A DNA stretch of 64,000 bases, taken from assembly GCF_900156735.1 (NCBI RefSeq), contig NZ_FTOL01000008.1, positions 62,001 to 126,000 of the forward strand, given 5' to 3'. Of this stretch, positions 51,636 to 60,110 are shown piece by piece (position 1 is the first letter of the stretch; every line of letters starts with the position of its first letter). The stretch comes from Chryseobacterium ureilyticum. Lineage in GTDB: Bacteria > Bacteroidota > Bacteroidia > Flavobacteriales > Weeksellaceae. Below the pieces are notes generated by a model that ran no database searches, was not told where the DNA came from, and saw only the letters and a list, made by a program, of their open reading frames with translations. The position numbers and the translations under genes were made by a program.

Positions 51636-54600
51636 TGATAAAAAACTTTATTAACAGACCGGTTTTATCTACCGTAATCTCAATTTTGATTGTGATTCTC
51701 GGTGTGTTAGGGCTGATCTCGTTACCGGTTACACAGTATCCGGATATTGCACCGCCTACAGTGAGTGTTTCCGCAAACTATACGGGAGCCAATGCTGAAA
51801 CGGTGATGAAGAGTGTAGTAGTACCTTTGGAAGAACAGATCAACGGGGTGGAAGGTATGGATTATATTACTTCCAGTGCCGGAAACGACGGATCTGCTCA
51901 GATTCAGGTTTTCTTCAAACAAGGAATAGACCCGGATATTGCTGCGGTAAACGTACAGAACCGTGTAGCAAGAGCAACACCTCTTCTGCCTTCTGAAGTA
52001 ACGCGTTCAGGGGTTGTAACCCAGAAGCAGCAGACCAGTGCCCTGATGTATATGTCTTTCTATTCTGAAAATAAAGATCTTGATGATGTATACCTTCAGA
52101 ACTTTTTGAATATCAACATTATTCCAAACCTTAAAAGGGTAAATGGTGTAGGGGATGCCAACGTTTTCGGAGGTAAAAACTATTCCATGAGAATCTGGCT
52201 AGATCCTGCCAAAATGGCTGCCTACAGTGTAACTCCTACTGACGTTACCAATGCTATTAATGAGCAAAGTAGAGAAGCTGCAGCTGGTTCTATCGGACAA
52301 AACAGTGGTAGTTCTTTTGAATATATTATCAAATATGTAGGTAAATTTAACGATAAAGAGCAGTACGATAATATTATCATCAAAGCTCTGGCAAACGGAC
52401 AAAACCTGATGCTGAAAGATGTTGCCAAAGTAGAACTTGCCGGTCAGTCTTACACAGGTATCGGGGAAAACGGAAATAGCCCTTCCATCAGTATGGGGAT
52501 CTTCCAGACTCCGGGATCCAACGCACAGGAGATTATTAAAAATATCAAAACTTATCTGAAATCAGCAGAGGGTACTTTTCCACAGGGAATCAAGTATACT
52601 TTTAACTTTGATACCAATGAATTCCTTGAGGCATCTATTGAAAAGGTAGTACATACCCTGATTGAAGCCTTTATTCTGGTATTTATTGTAGTATATATTT
52701 TCCTTCAGGATTTCAGATCTACTCTTATTCCAGCTATCGCAGTTCCGGTATCTATTGTAGGAGCCTTCTTCTTCCTGAATCTCTTCGGATATTCATTGAA
52801 CCTCTTAACGCTATTTGCATTAGTACTTGCCATTGGTATTGTGGTGGATGACGCCATTGTAGTTGTCGAAGCAGTCCATGCGAAGATGGAGCATGGTATT
52901 TCTGATGCGAAAAAAGCAACGGTAGAAGCGATGGATGAGATTACAGGGGCTATTATTTCTATTACTTTGGTAATGGCGGCTGTATTTATCCCAGTAACCT
53001 TCATTACAGGTCCTACAGGGGTATTCTACCAACAGTTTGGTATTACATTGATCATTGCCATCATTATTTCTGCGATTAATGCATTAACGTTGAGCCCGGT
53101 TTTATGTTCATTATTCTTAAAACCTCACGCAGAGCATCATGCAGAATACCAGAACTTAAACATTCTACAGAAGTTTTTCTATAAGTTCAATATTGCTTTT
53201 AAAACAACTACTGAACGTTACGGAAGAGGATTTGTTTTTCTTTTAAGACATAAATGGGTAACGTTGATTATTTTTGCAGTTACCGGAGGTATTTTATTCT
53301 GGGCAAGCAGCAGTATGAAGAAAGGTTTTGTACCTACAGAAGATAGAGGGATTATCTTTACAGATGTTCAGCTTCCTCCAGGTGCTTCTATGGAAAGAAC
53401 CTATAATGCTTTGAAAACTCTTCAGGCTAAAGCTATGAAAGTTCCGGGAGTACAAAATGTTACTATTTCTACAGGTAGAGGTTTCTTATCCGGAAATGGT
53501 AGTAACAACGGTCTTGCTTTCGTTAAACTGAAACCGTTTGAAGAAAGAAAAGCAAGTGGACAAACTTCTGAAGATATTACAAAGAAATTATTTGGAATTG
53601 TAGGAGCTGTTCCGGATGCAAAAGTAGTATTCTTCCAGCCTCCAAGTGTACCAGGTTTTGGTAGTAGTGCAGGTTTTGAAATGGTATTGCTGGACAAATC
53701 AGGTGGAGACTATGCTGATCTGGATAATAAAACAAATGAATTTATCGGTAAGCTGATGCAGAGACCGGAAATTCAATTTGCACAAACATCATTCAATACA
53801 AGATATCCTCAGTATCAGATGGAAATTAATGTGCCGTTAGCTAAACAGCTTGGGGTTTCTGTAAATGATATTTTAGCTACTATGCAAGGGTATATTGGTG
53901 GTATTTATACTGCCGACTTTACCAAGTACGGTAAACAGTTCAGGGTTATGGTTCAGGCTCTTCCTGAGAACAGAAAAAATATTGAAAACCTAAACGAACT
54001 TTACATAAGAACAGGTTCGGGTATCATGTCACCGATTTCACAGTTTGTAACATTGACAAAAGCATACGGACCACAATCTGTAAGCCGTTATAACTTGTTT
54101 ACCTCTGTGAAAGTAACAGGAGCAAACTCTGAAGGATACAGTTCCGGGGATGCCATTACCGCTGTACAGCAGGTAGCGAGTGAAACGCTGAATCAAAACT
54201 ATGCAGTAGAATTTACCGGGTTAACAAGAGAAGAATTAAATTCAGGATCTCAGACGCTTTTGATCTTTGCATTAAGTTTGATCTTTGTATACTTTATTCT
54301 TTCCGCACAGTATGAAAGTTATATCCTGCCATTAGTTGTTGTAATTTCCCTTCCTTTAGGGGTAATGGGAGCTTACTTAGGACAAAAAGTGATGGGCTTG
54401 GAAAATAATATTTATTTCCAGATTGCTCTGATCATGTTGGTAGGACTATTGGCGAAAAATGCGATTCTTATTGTAGAATTTGCTGTTCAGAGAAGGCATC
54501 ATGGTGAAACGATTGTAATGTCCGCTATCAATGCTGCTAAAGCAAGGGTGAGACCTATCCTGATGACATCATTTGCCTTTATCTTCGGTCTATTACCATT

Positions 54601-54781
54601 GGTACTTGCCAGTGGAATTGGAGCGGTAGGTAACAGATCAATTGCAACCGGTGCCGCTATTGGATTATTGATAGGAACCATCTTAGGACTTTTTGTAATT
54701 CCGGTATTGTATGTGATTTTTGAAACCATACAGGAAAAGATCAAGCCTATTAAAAAAGAAGAAATCAATTTAGCCGAGTAA
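51635..54781 (+). CDS. RND multidrug efflux permease (HAE1/AcrB-like)
   Basis: Inner membrane proton-driven drug exporter, 1048 residues, the normal length. The proton-relay aspartates D405-D406 are in LAIGIVVDDAIVVVEAV. First helix FINRPVLSTVISILIVILG, and NRVARATPLLP at about 109-119 and GFGSSAGFEMVLLD near 673 are subfamily patterns. Translationally coupled to the adaptor. Substrate range unknown, likely hydrophobic drugs and detergents. Confidence 0.96.
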   Translation: MIKNFINRPVLSTVISILIVILGVLGLISLPVTQYPDIAPPTVSVSANYTGANAETVMKSVVVPLEEQINGVEGMDYITSSAGNDGSAQIQVFFKQGIDPDIAAVNVQNRVARATPLLPSEVTRSGVVTQKQQTSALMYMSFYSENKDLDDVYLQNFLNINIIPNLKRVNGVGDANVFGGKNYSMRIWLDPAKMAAYSVTPTDVTNAINEQSREAAAGSIGQNSGSSFEYIIKYVGKFNDKEQYDNIIIKALANGQNLMLKDVAKVELAGQSYTGIGENGNSPSISMGIFQTPGSNAQEIIKNIKTYLKSAEGTFPQGIKYTFNFDTNEFLEASIEKVVHTLIEAFILVFIVVYIFLQDFRSTLIPAIAVPVSIVGAFFFLNLFGYSLNLLTLFALVLAIGIVVDDAIVVVEAVHAKMEHGISDAKKATVEAMDEITGAIISITLVMAAVFIPVTFITGPTGVFYQQFGITLIIAIIISAINALTLSPVLCSLFLKPHAEHHAEYQNLNILQKFFYKFNIAFKTTTERYGRGFVFLLRHKWVTLIIFAVTGGILFWASSSMKKGFVPTEDRGIIFTDVQLPPGASMERTYNALKTLQAKAMKVPGVQNVTISTGRGFLSGNGSNNGLAFVKLKPFEERKASGQTSEDITKKLFGIVGAVPDAKVVFFQPPSVPGFGSSAGFEMVLLDKSGGDYADLDNKTNEFIGKLMQRPEIQFAQTSFNTRYPQYQMEINVPLAKQLGVSVNDILATMQGYIGGIYTADFTKYGKQFRVMVQALPENRKNIENLNELYIRTGSGIMSPISQFVTLTKAYGPQSVSRYNLFTSVKVTGANSEGYSSGDAITAVQQVASETLNQNYAVEFTGLTREELNSGSQTLLIFALSLIFVYFILSAQYESYILPLVVVISLPLGVMGAYLGQKVMGLENNIYFQIALIMLVGLLAKNAILIVEFAVQRRHHGETIVMSAINAAKARVRPILMTSFAFIFGLLPLVLASGIGAVGNRSIATGAAIGLLIGTILGLFVIPVLYVIFETIQEKIKPIKKEEINLAE

Positions 54782-54866
54782 AAATTAAAAATTCGAGGAA
54801 TGGAAGTTGGGTGATCATTTGTTGTTCAGCTTCCAACCTCAAATTTCTAACTTCTAATTTTAAACA

Positions 54867-56282
54867 ATGAAGAGTTTATTAAACATCATAAAAGGAATAA
54901 CTTTCTCAGCAATCATATTGGGAGCCATTACATCTTGTATGGCAAGAAAAGAATATGAAAGACCAAAGAACGTTGTTGACGAAAAGCTTTTCCGTACCGA
55001 TATGCTTCCTTCAGACAGTGCTACTATTGCAAATGTTTCCTGGAAAGAGATCTTCACAGATCCAATACTTCAGGGGCATATTTCTAAGGCTTTGGAAAAC
55101 AACCTTGATATCAGAATCGCATTAGAAAGCATTAATTCTGCAGAAGCTTATCTGAAACAAAGTAAAGCAGCCTATCAGCCGACACTTTCCATCGGTCCTA
55201 ACTATACTTTCCAAACCCAGTCTATCAATACTCAGTTTGGTCAGATCATTGGAGAAAGACGATATGTGAATCAGTTTGACATTACAGGAAGTATTACCTG
55301 GGAAGCTGATATCTGGGGTAAATTAAGAGCTCAGGAAAAAGCACAGCTTGCTACTTATCTTGGAACTGTTGCAGCTCATAAAGCGGTAAAAAGCAGTCTT
55401 GTTGCATCCATCGCTTCTGCTTATTATCAATTGCTGACATTTGATGCTCAGAAAAAGATCATTACAGAAACTATTGCCGTACGTGAAAAAAACTTAGAAA
55501 CCACAAAAGCATTAAAAGCTTCAGGAACTCTAACCGAAGTTGCGGTACAACAAAGTGAAGCCCTTGTTTTCAATGCAAAATCTTTATTGATTGATATTGA
55601 TACCCAGATTCAATTGCTTGAAAATACAATGAGCCTTTTGATGGGGGAATCATCACACACCATCGAAAGATCTACGTTAGGAGGACAGAAACTTCCGATT
55701 GATCTTAGATTAGGTTATCCTACTCAATTACTTGCCAACCGTCCGGACGTAATGAGAGCTGAATACAACCTTATGAATGCTTTTGAATTAACCAATGCAG
55801 CAAAAGCTCAGTTTTATCCTACTTTGAAGCTTACCGGAACAGGAGGACTTCAGTCTGTGGATATTGATCATTTATTCAGCGTAAATTCATTATTTGCGAA
55901 CGTAGTGGCAGGATTGGCACAACCTATTTTAAACAAAAGAACAATCAAGACGAACTACGATGTAAGTCTTGCCAATCAGGAAACAGCTTATTTAAACTTT
56001 AGAAAAACTGTTCTTACAGCAGGAAAAGAAGTTTCTGATGCCATCAGAGTTTTCTCCGTTCAGGATTCATTTATTGAATTAAAACAAAAAGAGCTGGATG
56101 CCTACAAAAAATCAGTTGACTATTCTCAGGAATTGGTAAACTATGGGATGGCAAACTATCTTGAAGTATTGAATGCAAGTGTGAATTCATTGAATGCAGA
56201 ACTTAATATTTCCAATGCACAATACAGTAAAATGAAAGCTGCCGTTGAGCTTTATCAGGCTTTAGGCGGAGGCTGGAAGTAA
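54867..56282 (+). CDS. RND efflux outer membrane channel lipoprotein (OprM/NodT-like)
   Basis: 471-residue TolC-family lipoprotein. Lipobox ITSC with Cys24, followed by the two repeats of the family: ALENNLDIRIALESINSAEAYLKQSKAAYQPTLSIGPNYTFQ near 70-110 and RLGYPTQLLANRPDVMRAEYNLMNAFELTNAAKAQFYPTLKLTGTGG near 275-322. Completes the efflux operon after an 85-base gap; terminator follows. Confidence 0.95.
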   Translation: MKSLLNIIKGITFSAIILGAITSCMARKEYERPKNVVDEKLFRTDMLPSDSATIANVSWKEIFTDPILQGHISKALENNLDIRIALESINSAEAYLKQSKAAYQPTLSIGPNYTFQTQSINTQFGQIIGERRYVNQFDITGSITWEADIWGKLRAQEKAQLATYLGTVAAHKAVKSSLVASIASAYYQLLTFDAQKKIITETIAVREKNLETTKALKASGTLTEVAVQQSEALVFNAKSLLIDIDTQIQLLENTMSLLMGESSHTIERSTLGGQKLPIDLRLGYPTQLLANRPDVMRAEYNLMNAFELTNAAKAQFYPTLKLTGTGGLQSVDIDHLFSVNSLFANVVAGLAQPILNKRTIKTNYDVSLANQETAYLNFRKTVLTAGKEVSDAIRVFSVQDSFIELKQKELDAYKKSVDYSQELVNYGMANYLEVLNASVNSLNAELNISNAQYSKMKAAVELYQALGGGWK

Positions 56283-56304
56283 CCGTATTTTAGAATAAAA
56301 ATAA

Positions 56305-56338
56305 AACCGTGTATCAGTAATGATGCGCGGTTTTTTTA
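56305..56338 (+). terminator. Terminator of the RND operon
   Basis: A 13-bp stem with two G-U pairs: 56305-56317 with 56322-56334, loop GTAA, then T7. Confidence 0.85.
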
Positions 56339-56401
56339 TTTGGAATCATCTTTTTAATTTCTGTTAAAATTCAAAAAAAAGAATTGATAATTTGTATATA
56401 T

Positions 56402-56425
56402 GTATTTAACTACGTAGTCTTATAC
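56402..56425. promoter_or_regulatory. Palindromic operator before the GNAT-MarR operon
   Basis: GTAT-N3-ACTACGTAGT-N3-ATAC, a 24-bp interrupted dyad with a perfect 10-bp centre (56409-56418), 34 bases before the ATG of the acetyltransferase gene. The MarR gene in the same operon is the obvious candidate for binding it. Confidence 0.65.
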
Positions 56426-56458
56426 TTTAATAAATGAAATGTTTAAAAATTAAAAACG

Positions 56459-56947
56459 ATGAAACTACAAATTCAATCTTTAGACAACTCACATTCAGCA
56501 CAGGCAATTGATCTGATTCTGACTATTCAACAAAAGGAATTTAATGTTCCTATTACCATAGAAGACCAGCCGGATCTGTTGCAGATTGAAAGCTTTTATC
56601 ATGAAGCCGGAGGTAATTTTTGGGGAGCTTTTATTGATGGAGAACTGGTAGGATCTATTGCTTTAGTAAAGTTTGATGAAAAGGCAGGGGCGGTCAGAAA
56701 AATGTTTGTAAAAAAAGAATTCAGAGGAAAAGAATTGAATATTGCCCAGATCCTGCTTGAAATATTAATCTCTTTCTGCCGGGAAAAGAGAATTGATGAT
56801 CTGTATTTGGGAACAGTAAGCGTTTTAAAGGCTGCACAACGTTTTTATGAAAGAAATAATTTTATAAAAATCAAAAAAGAGAACCTTCCAGCACTTTTTC
56901 CATTAATGAGTGCTGATGATATTTTTTACCACCTACATATTGACTGA
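56459..56947 (+). CDS. GNAT family N-acetyltransferase (MarR-linked)
   Basis: 162 residues. The acetyl-CoA motif is at about 80-95 (VRKMFVKKEFRGKELNIAQILLE, RxxGxx/A type). NFWGAFIDGELVGSIALVKF precedes it as the central strands. The MarR regulator gene starts 3 bases after its stop, so they are co-transcribed. By analogy with other MarR-GNAT pairs it may acetylate and thereby detoxify a compound sensed by the regulator. Confidence 0.85.
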   Translation: MKLQIQSLDNSHSAQAIDLILTIQQKEFNVPITIEDQPDLLQIESFYHEAGGNFWGAFIDGELVGSIALVKFDEKAGAVRKMFVKKEFRGKELNIAQILLEILISFCREKRIDDLYLGTVSVLKAAQRFYERNNFIKIKKENLPALFPLMSADDIFYHLHID

Positions 56948-56949
56948 AT

Positions 56950-57429
56950 ATGAATGTAATCAACGAAGCAGGAATCCTTGCTATATCTACAAGAATGCAC
57001 CGTCTCAGTGAACAGCTGAGAAAAGATGGTGCCATGATCTATAAAGCTTTTGGAATTGATTTTGAGCTTAAATGGTTTCCCGTCATTTTTACCATTTATA
57101 AAAAAGAATTGGTAAGCGTAGTGGAAATTGCCAATGAAATAGGGTATACCCATCCTTCAACGATCACTTTACTCAAAGAATTGGAAAAACTGGAATTGGT
57201 AGAATGGAAAAAAGATAAACAAGATGAGCGCAAACGAATGTTTCAGCTTACTCCTAAAGGTAAGGAACTTATAGAAAAAATGAAACCGGTTTGGGAACTG
57301 ATGTATCAGGTTCTGGGAGATCTCGTCAACAATCAGAATAATCTTCTGGAAGCGATTAATGAAACAGAAGAGAAGATTATGAATCAATCATTCTATCAAA
57401 GAGCTTTACAACTTAAAAACTCAAAGTAA
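56950..57429 (+). CDS. MarR family regulator
   Basis: 159 residues with a winged helix at about 30-100 (SVVEIANEIGYTHPSTITLLKELEKLELVEWKKDKQDERKRMFQLTPKG). Coupled to the upstream GNAT gene by a 2-base gap. The 24-bp dyad at 56402-56425 is its probable operator; the inducing ligand is unknown. Confidence 0.88.
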   Translation: MNVINEAGILAISTRMHRLSEQLRKDGAMIYKAFGIDFELKWFPVIFTIYKKELVSVVEIANEIGYTHPSTITLLKELEKLELVEWKKDKQDERKRMFQLTPKGKELIEKMKPVWELMYQVLGDLVNNQNNLLEAINETEEKIMNQSFYQRALQLKNSK

Positions 57430-57461
57430 ATAACTGTATTATATAACAAAACTATTAAACA

Positions 57462-57959
57462 ATGGCAATGATTAGAAAGGCTGTTCATGATGATGTACTT
57501 CAGGCGGCTCAGGTACTTGAAGAAGTAAAAACAGACATGTTGAATCAGGGAATTGATCAGTGGGATCAGGAATATCCTAATATAAAGGTTCTTACAGAAG
57601 ATACCGAAAAAGGAGAAGGGTTTGTGTATGAAGAAGATGGGAAAGTATTGGCTTATATGGCACTCAATGAATTGTGTGATGAGGAATACAATGATTTGAA
57701 TTGGAAAACATCCCCACCATTTATTGTGCTCCATCGTTTATATGTAAAACCTACGGCGCAAGGAAAAGGAATATCTAGTAAAATGATTCGCTTTGCTGAG
57801 GAGTTTGCAATCCAAAATCAGTATCAATCGATCAGGTTTGATGCTTTTTCTTTGAATGATACAGCTAATATTGTTTATACTAAAAAAGGATATGAACTTG
57901 TAGGGACAGTCCGTTTTCGTAAAGGGATATTTAATTGTTATGAAAAAGCAGTGAAATAG
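57462..57959 (+). CDS. GNAT family N-acetyltransferase
   Basis: 165 residues, close in pattern to the GNAT at 49362-49874. DQWDQEYPN near 33-41, LHRLYVKPTAQGKGISSKMIRFAEEFA near 89-115 (acetyl-CoA motif QGKGIS). Starts 32 bases after the MarR stop and may be the third gene of that unit. Substrate unknown. Confidence 0.85.
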   Translation: MAMIRKAVHDDVLQAAQVLEEVKTDMLNQGIDQWDQEYPNIKVLTEDTEKGEGFVYEEDGKVLAYMALNELCDEEYNDLNWKTSPPFIVLHRLYVKPTAQGKGISSKMIRFAEEFAIQNQYQSIRFDAFSLNDTANIVYTKKGYELVGTVRFRKGIFNCYEKAVK

Positions 57960-58080
57960 AATTATTTTAAAGGTTTTGAAATATTTAATAGATGCGGATT
58001 GAAAAAGCTATTATCATTTAATAATAATTGATATTTATGATTATTATTTTATGTTAAATCCCTTTTTGGAGAATATTTGT

Positions 58081-58088
58081 TATATTTG
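58081..58088 (+). promoter_or_regulatory. -7 box TATATTTG for GG-leader peptide 1
   Basis: Exact consensus; the ATG at 58116 lies 28 bases downstream. The in-frame TTG at 58077 overlaps this box and is excluded. Confidence 0.65.
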
Positions 58089-58115
58089 GCAGACAACAAA
58101 ACTAAATTTAAAACC

Positions 58116-58268
58116 ATGAAAAATTTAAAGAGAATTTCTAAGGAGAGATTAAAAAGCATCAATGGAGGAAGAGGATGCCCTCCAGGCTTTCGTGATTGCC
58201 CTATGCCATGGGGCGATGATAAAGTATGTATACCACATGATAATCAAATGGCTTGTCCAGACTTATAA
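58116..58268 (+). CDS. GG-leader 'bacteriocin-like' peptide 1
   Basis: 50-residue precursor. The 18-residue leader MKNLKRISKERLKSINGG ends in double glycine, as in peptides cut and exported by C39-peptidase ABC transporters. The 32-residue core is RGCPPGFRDCPMPWGDDK and VCIPHDNQMACPDL: four cysteines with spacing C-X6-C-X9-C-X8-C, acidic and proline-rich. Such leaders (L-SINGG) are known in Flavobacteriia as 'bacteriocin-like proteins', but activity has to be inferred. Own promoter and terminator. No C39 transporter or modification enzyme in view. Confidence 0.82.
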   Translation: MKNLKRISKERLKSINGGRGCPPGFRDCPMPWGDDKVCIPHDNQMACPDL

Positions 58269-58273
58269 AAATG

Positions 58274-58297
58274 ATCCCTCTATTCGAGGGATTTTTT
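58274..58297 (+). terminator. Terminator after peptide 1
   Basis: ATCCCTC (58274-58280) pairs with GAGGGAT (58286-58292), followed by T6. Confidence 0.85.
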
Positions 58298-58326
58298 AAT
58301 AGGTAAATTTTTTTTTGAAAAAAAAC

Positions 58327-58340
58327 TCTACAATTGTAGA
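58327..58340. promoter_or_regulatory. Palindrome TCTACAATTGTAGA upstream of peptide 2
   Basis: A perfect 14-bp palindrome lying 8 bases before the -7 box of peptide 2, in the -15 to -35 interval. No copy occurs before peptide 1. It is a candidate operator giving peptide 2 its own control. Confidence 0.5.
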
Positions 58341-58348
58341 ATAGTTTC

Positions 58349-58356
58349 TATATTTG
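58349..58356 (+). promoter_or_regulatory. -7 box TATATTTG for GG-leader peptide 2
   Basis: Exact consensus, 24 bases before the ATG at 58380. Confidence 0.65.
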
Positions 58357-58379
58357 TAGTGTAACAAAAACTAATAACC

Positions 58380-58532
58380 ATGAAAAATTTAAAGAAGATC
58401 TCAAAAGAGAAATTAAAAAGCATTAATGGAGGGATCAATGAATGCCCTAAAGGAATGAATGTTGCTTATTGCCCCGATAATCGAGTCCCACAATGCTATT
58501 TTCATCACAATACATTAGATTGTAGATCTTAA
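58380..58532 (+). CDS. GG-leader 'bacteriocin-like' peptide 2
   Basis: A second 50-residue precursor, too short for usual gene-calling cut-offs. Leader MKNLKKISKEKLKSINGG differs from peptide 1 at two R/K positions out of 18. Core of 32 residues INECPKGMNVAYCPDN and RVPQCYFHHNTLDCRS with four cysteines spaced C-X8-C-X7-C-X8-C. Leader nearly invariant and core free to vary is what one expects of secreted toxins or signals. Terminator at 58544-58564. Confidence 0.82.
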   Translation: MKNLKKISKEKLKSINGGINECPKGMNVAYCPDNRVPQCYFHHNTLDCRS

Positions 58533-58543
58533 ATAATGAAAAA

Positions 58544-58568
58544 AATCCCTCATATTGAGGGATTTTTT
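58544..58568 (+). terminator. Terminator after peptide 2
   Basis: AATCCCTCA (58544-58552) pairs with TGAGGGATT (58556-58564), then T-rich. Nearly the same hairpin as the one after peptide 1, so gene plus terminator were duplicated together. Confidence 0.85.
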
Positions 58569-58719
58569 ATGTAATTATAGTGTTGATTATAAGATTATAA
58601 AAATATTTTGTTTTAAAGTTCCTGCTCAATATCAGGTTGTTGCCATAAGTAATAGCCAACAGATTATTGATGTGAATATACTTTGTATTAAAAAAATCAA
58701 AAAACGTGAATGTAATTTT

Positions 58720-58727
58720 TATATTTG
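58720..58727 (+). promoter_or_regulatory. -7 box TATATTTG for the AraC-type gene
   Basis: Exact consensus. Transcription near 58733 gives a leader of about 80 bases before ATG 58816. Confidence 0.55.
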
Positions 58728-58815
58728 CACATGTTGGATTTTAAATATGAAAATATTAATAAAAGTCCAATGGAACTTTAAAAATAAAATAATCATAAAC
58801 CAAGAAAAATAAGAA

Positions 58816-59970
58816 ATGGATAAAGTTAATTTGTTAATCATTGTATCTATAATTTCTTTACTTATTTCATTGCTTCTTGCTTTATTTCTGGTTACAGTAA
58901 AAACAAGGTACAAGATCAGTAATTGTTTATTTGCAGCTTTTCTGATAGTAAATGCAATAGACATCAGTGAACCTTTGTTCAACATGATGGTTGATGGTCC
59001 CTCCAACCTGGGGATGTTTAGAGCCTCTTTTGCTTTCCTCCAAATACCGGTTTTCTACCTCTATATCATATCAGTTTGTTACTCTGATTTTAAACTTAAG
59101 CCAGTATATTTACTCCATCTACTCCCATTTATAATTGCTAATTTGGCTTTACTGCCACGTTTTTATGGCGTAGATACTGCATCGAAAATAAGTTTTATTC
59201 AGAATCGCCAAAGTATGATAGAGTTTCAATTCAATCATATTTTAATACATATTCAGATTATTATATACATTATTGCTGTATTTCGAGTGCTGAGGAAATC
59301 AAAGAAACTTTATCTTGAAAATTATGCAGGAAAAAATATTGCTTCCTATAATTGGCTATTTCAGTTTACGATTGTACTGACTGTTATATACATGGTAGCT
59401 CTTTTAAAAAATATTCTTAAATTTTCTGATTATCCGCACATTTCTGAGGGTATTAAAATTGGACTTTTAGTATCGTCTCTTTTTATTTTCTGTTGGTATC
59501 TGTTTAAAGTATTGGATAACCCTGAGCTTTTCAGAAATATAGATTCCAAACTAAAGCTTGTTTCTGAGCTTGTTTCCGAAGAAAAAAACAAAGGGCAGTC
59601 AGTAACAGATGAACGAGAATATAATGAAGATCTTTTGAAGCTAAAAAAATATATGGCGGAGAAAAAACCCTTTCTCAACTCTTCACTTACCATTCAGGAT
59701 GTTTCCCGCGATATTGAAATTCCGGTTCGGGATTTGTCTCTTTTAATCAATCATCAGATAGGGCAGCATTTCTACGATTTTGTAAATACATACCGTATAG
59801 AAAATGCTAAGGATATTTTAAAAGATACTACAAAAAGCAAGGTAACTATTCTTGAAATTCTATATGAAGTGGGTTTTAATTCAAAATCTTCTTTTAATAC
59901 AGCCTTTAAAAAACATACTGGCAGTACGCCAACTGATTATCGTAAAAATTTAAAAATCAGTAGTTTGTAA
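58816..59970 (+). CDS. Membrane-anchored AraC-type regulator
   Basis: 384 residues. The N-terminal 240 residues contain about seven hydrophobic helices (LLIIVSIISLLISLLLALFLV, FAFLQIPVFYLYIISVCY, PVYLLHLLPFIIANLALL, HILIHIQIIIYIIAVFRVL, YNWLFQFTIVLTVIYMVALL, GIKIGLLVSSLFIFCWYLF). The C-terminal 100 residues are an AraC helix-turn-helix pair (LTIQDVSRDIEIPVRDLSLLINHQIGQHFYDFVNTYRIENAKDIL and ILEILYEVGFNSKSSFNTAFKKHTGSTPTDYRKN). The protein probably senses an extracellular or membrane signal. It lies directly upstream of a matched direct repeat and a hydrolase operon. Confidence 0.9.
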   Translation: MDKVNLLIIVSIISLLISLLLALFLVTVKTRYKISNCLFAAFLIVNAIDISEPLFNMMVDGPSNLGMFRASFAFLQIPVFYLYIISVCYSDFKLKPVYLLHLLPFIIANLALLPRFYGVDTASKISFIQNRQSMIEFQFNHILIHIQIIIYIIAVFRVLRKSKKLYLENYAGKNIASYNWLFQFTIVLTVIYMVALLKNILKFSDYPHISEGIKIGLLVSSLFIFCWYLFKVLDNPELFRNIDSKLKLVSELVSEEKNKGQSVTDEREYNEDLLKLKKYMAEKKPFLNSSLTIQDVSRDIEIPVRDLSLLINHQIGQHFYDFVNTYRIENAKDILKDTTKSKVTILEILYEVGFNSKSSFNTAFKKHTGSTPTDYRKNLKISSL

Positions 59971-60003
59971 TTATTCGTACTCTTTCTTGTAACTATTCGT
60001 ACT
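59965..60003. promoter_or_regulatory. AraC-type operator: 17-bp direct repeat, 22-bp period
   Basis: TTGTAAYTATTCGTACT occurs at 59965-59981 and 59987-60003 with one mismatch. The period of 22 bp places both copies on the same face of the helix, the classic arrangement for an AraC-family dimer. The left copy covers the stop codon of the regulator gene. It is about 60 bases upstream of a near -7 box (CATCTTTG at 60066-60073) before the serine hydrolase gene. Confidence 0.8.
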
Positions 60004-60065
60004 TATTTTTTTGAACAAAAGAGATTGAATACTTTTATTCGGTCGCCTATTTCTGTTTTCTCGCA

Positions 60066-60073
60066 CATCTTTG
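60066..60073 (+). promoter_or_regulatory. Weak -7 box CATCTTTG for the hydrolase operon
   Basis: One mismatch to TAnnTTTG, with a 38-base leader to ATG 60111. Weakness fits a promoter that needs an activator such as the AraC-type protein. Confidence 0.5.
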
Positions 60074-60110
60074 TATCGAAATAATTTTTTAACACAAAAA
60101 AAACGATACA

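Noticed and set aside
50448..56282. RND pump and TolC-like protein as exporter of the GG peptides
   Set aside because: RND pumps do not have the C39 peptidase needed to cut GG leaders, and the operon has its own regulator and terminator.
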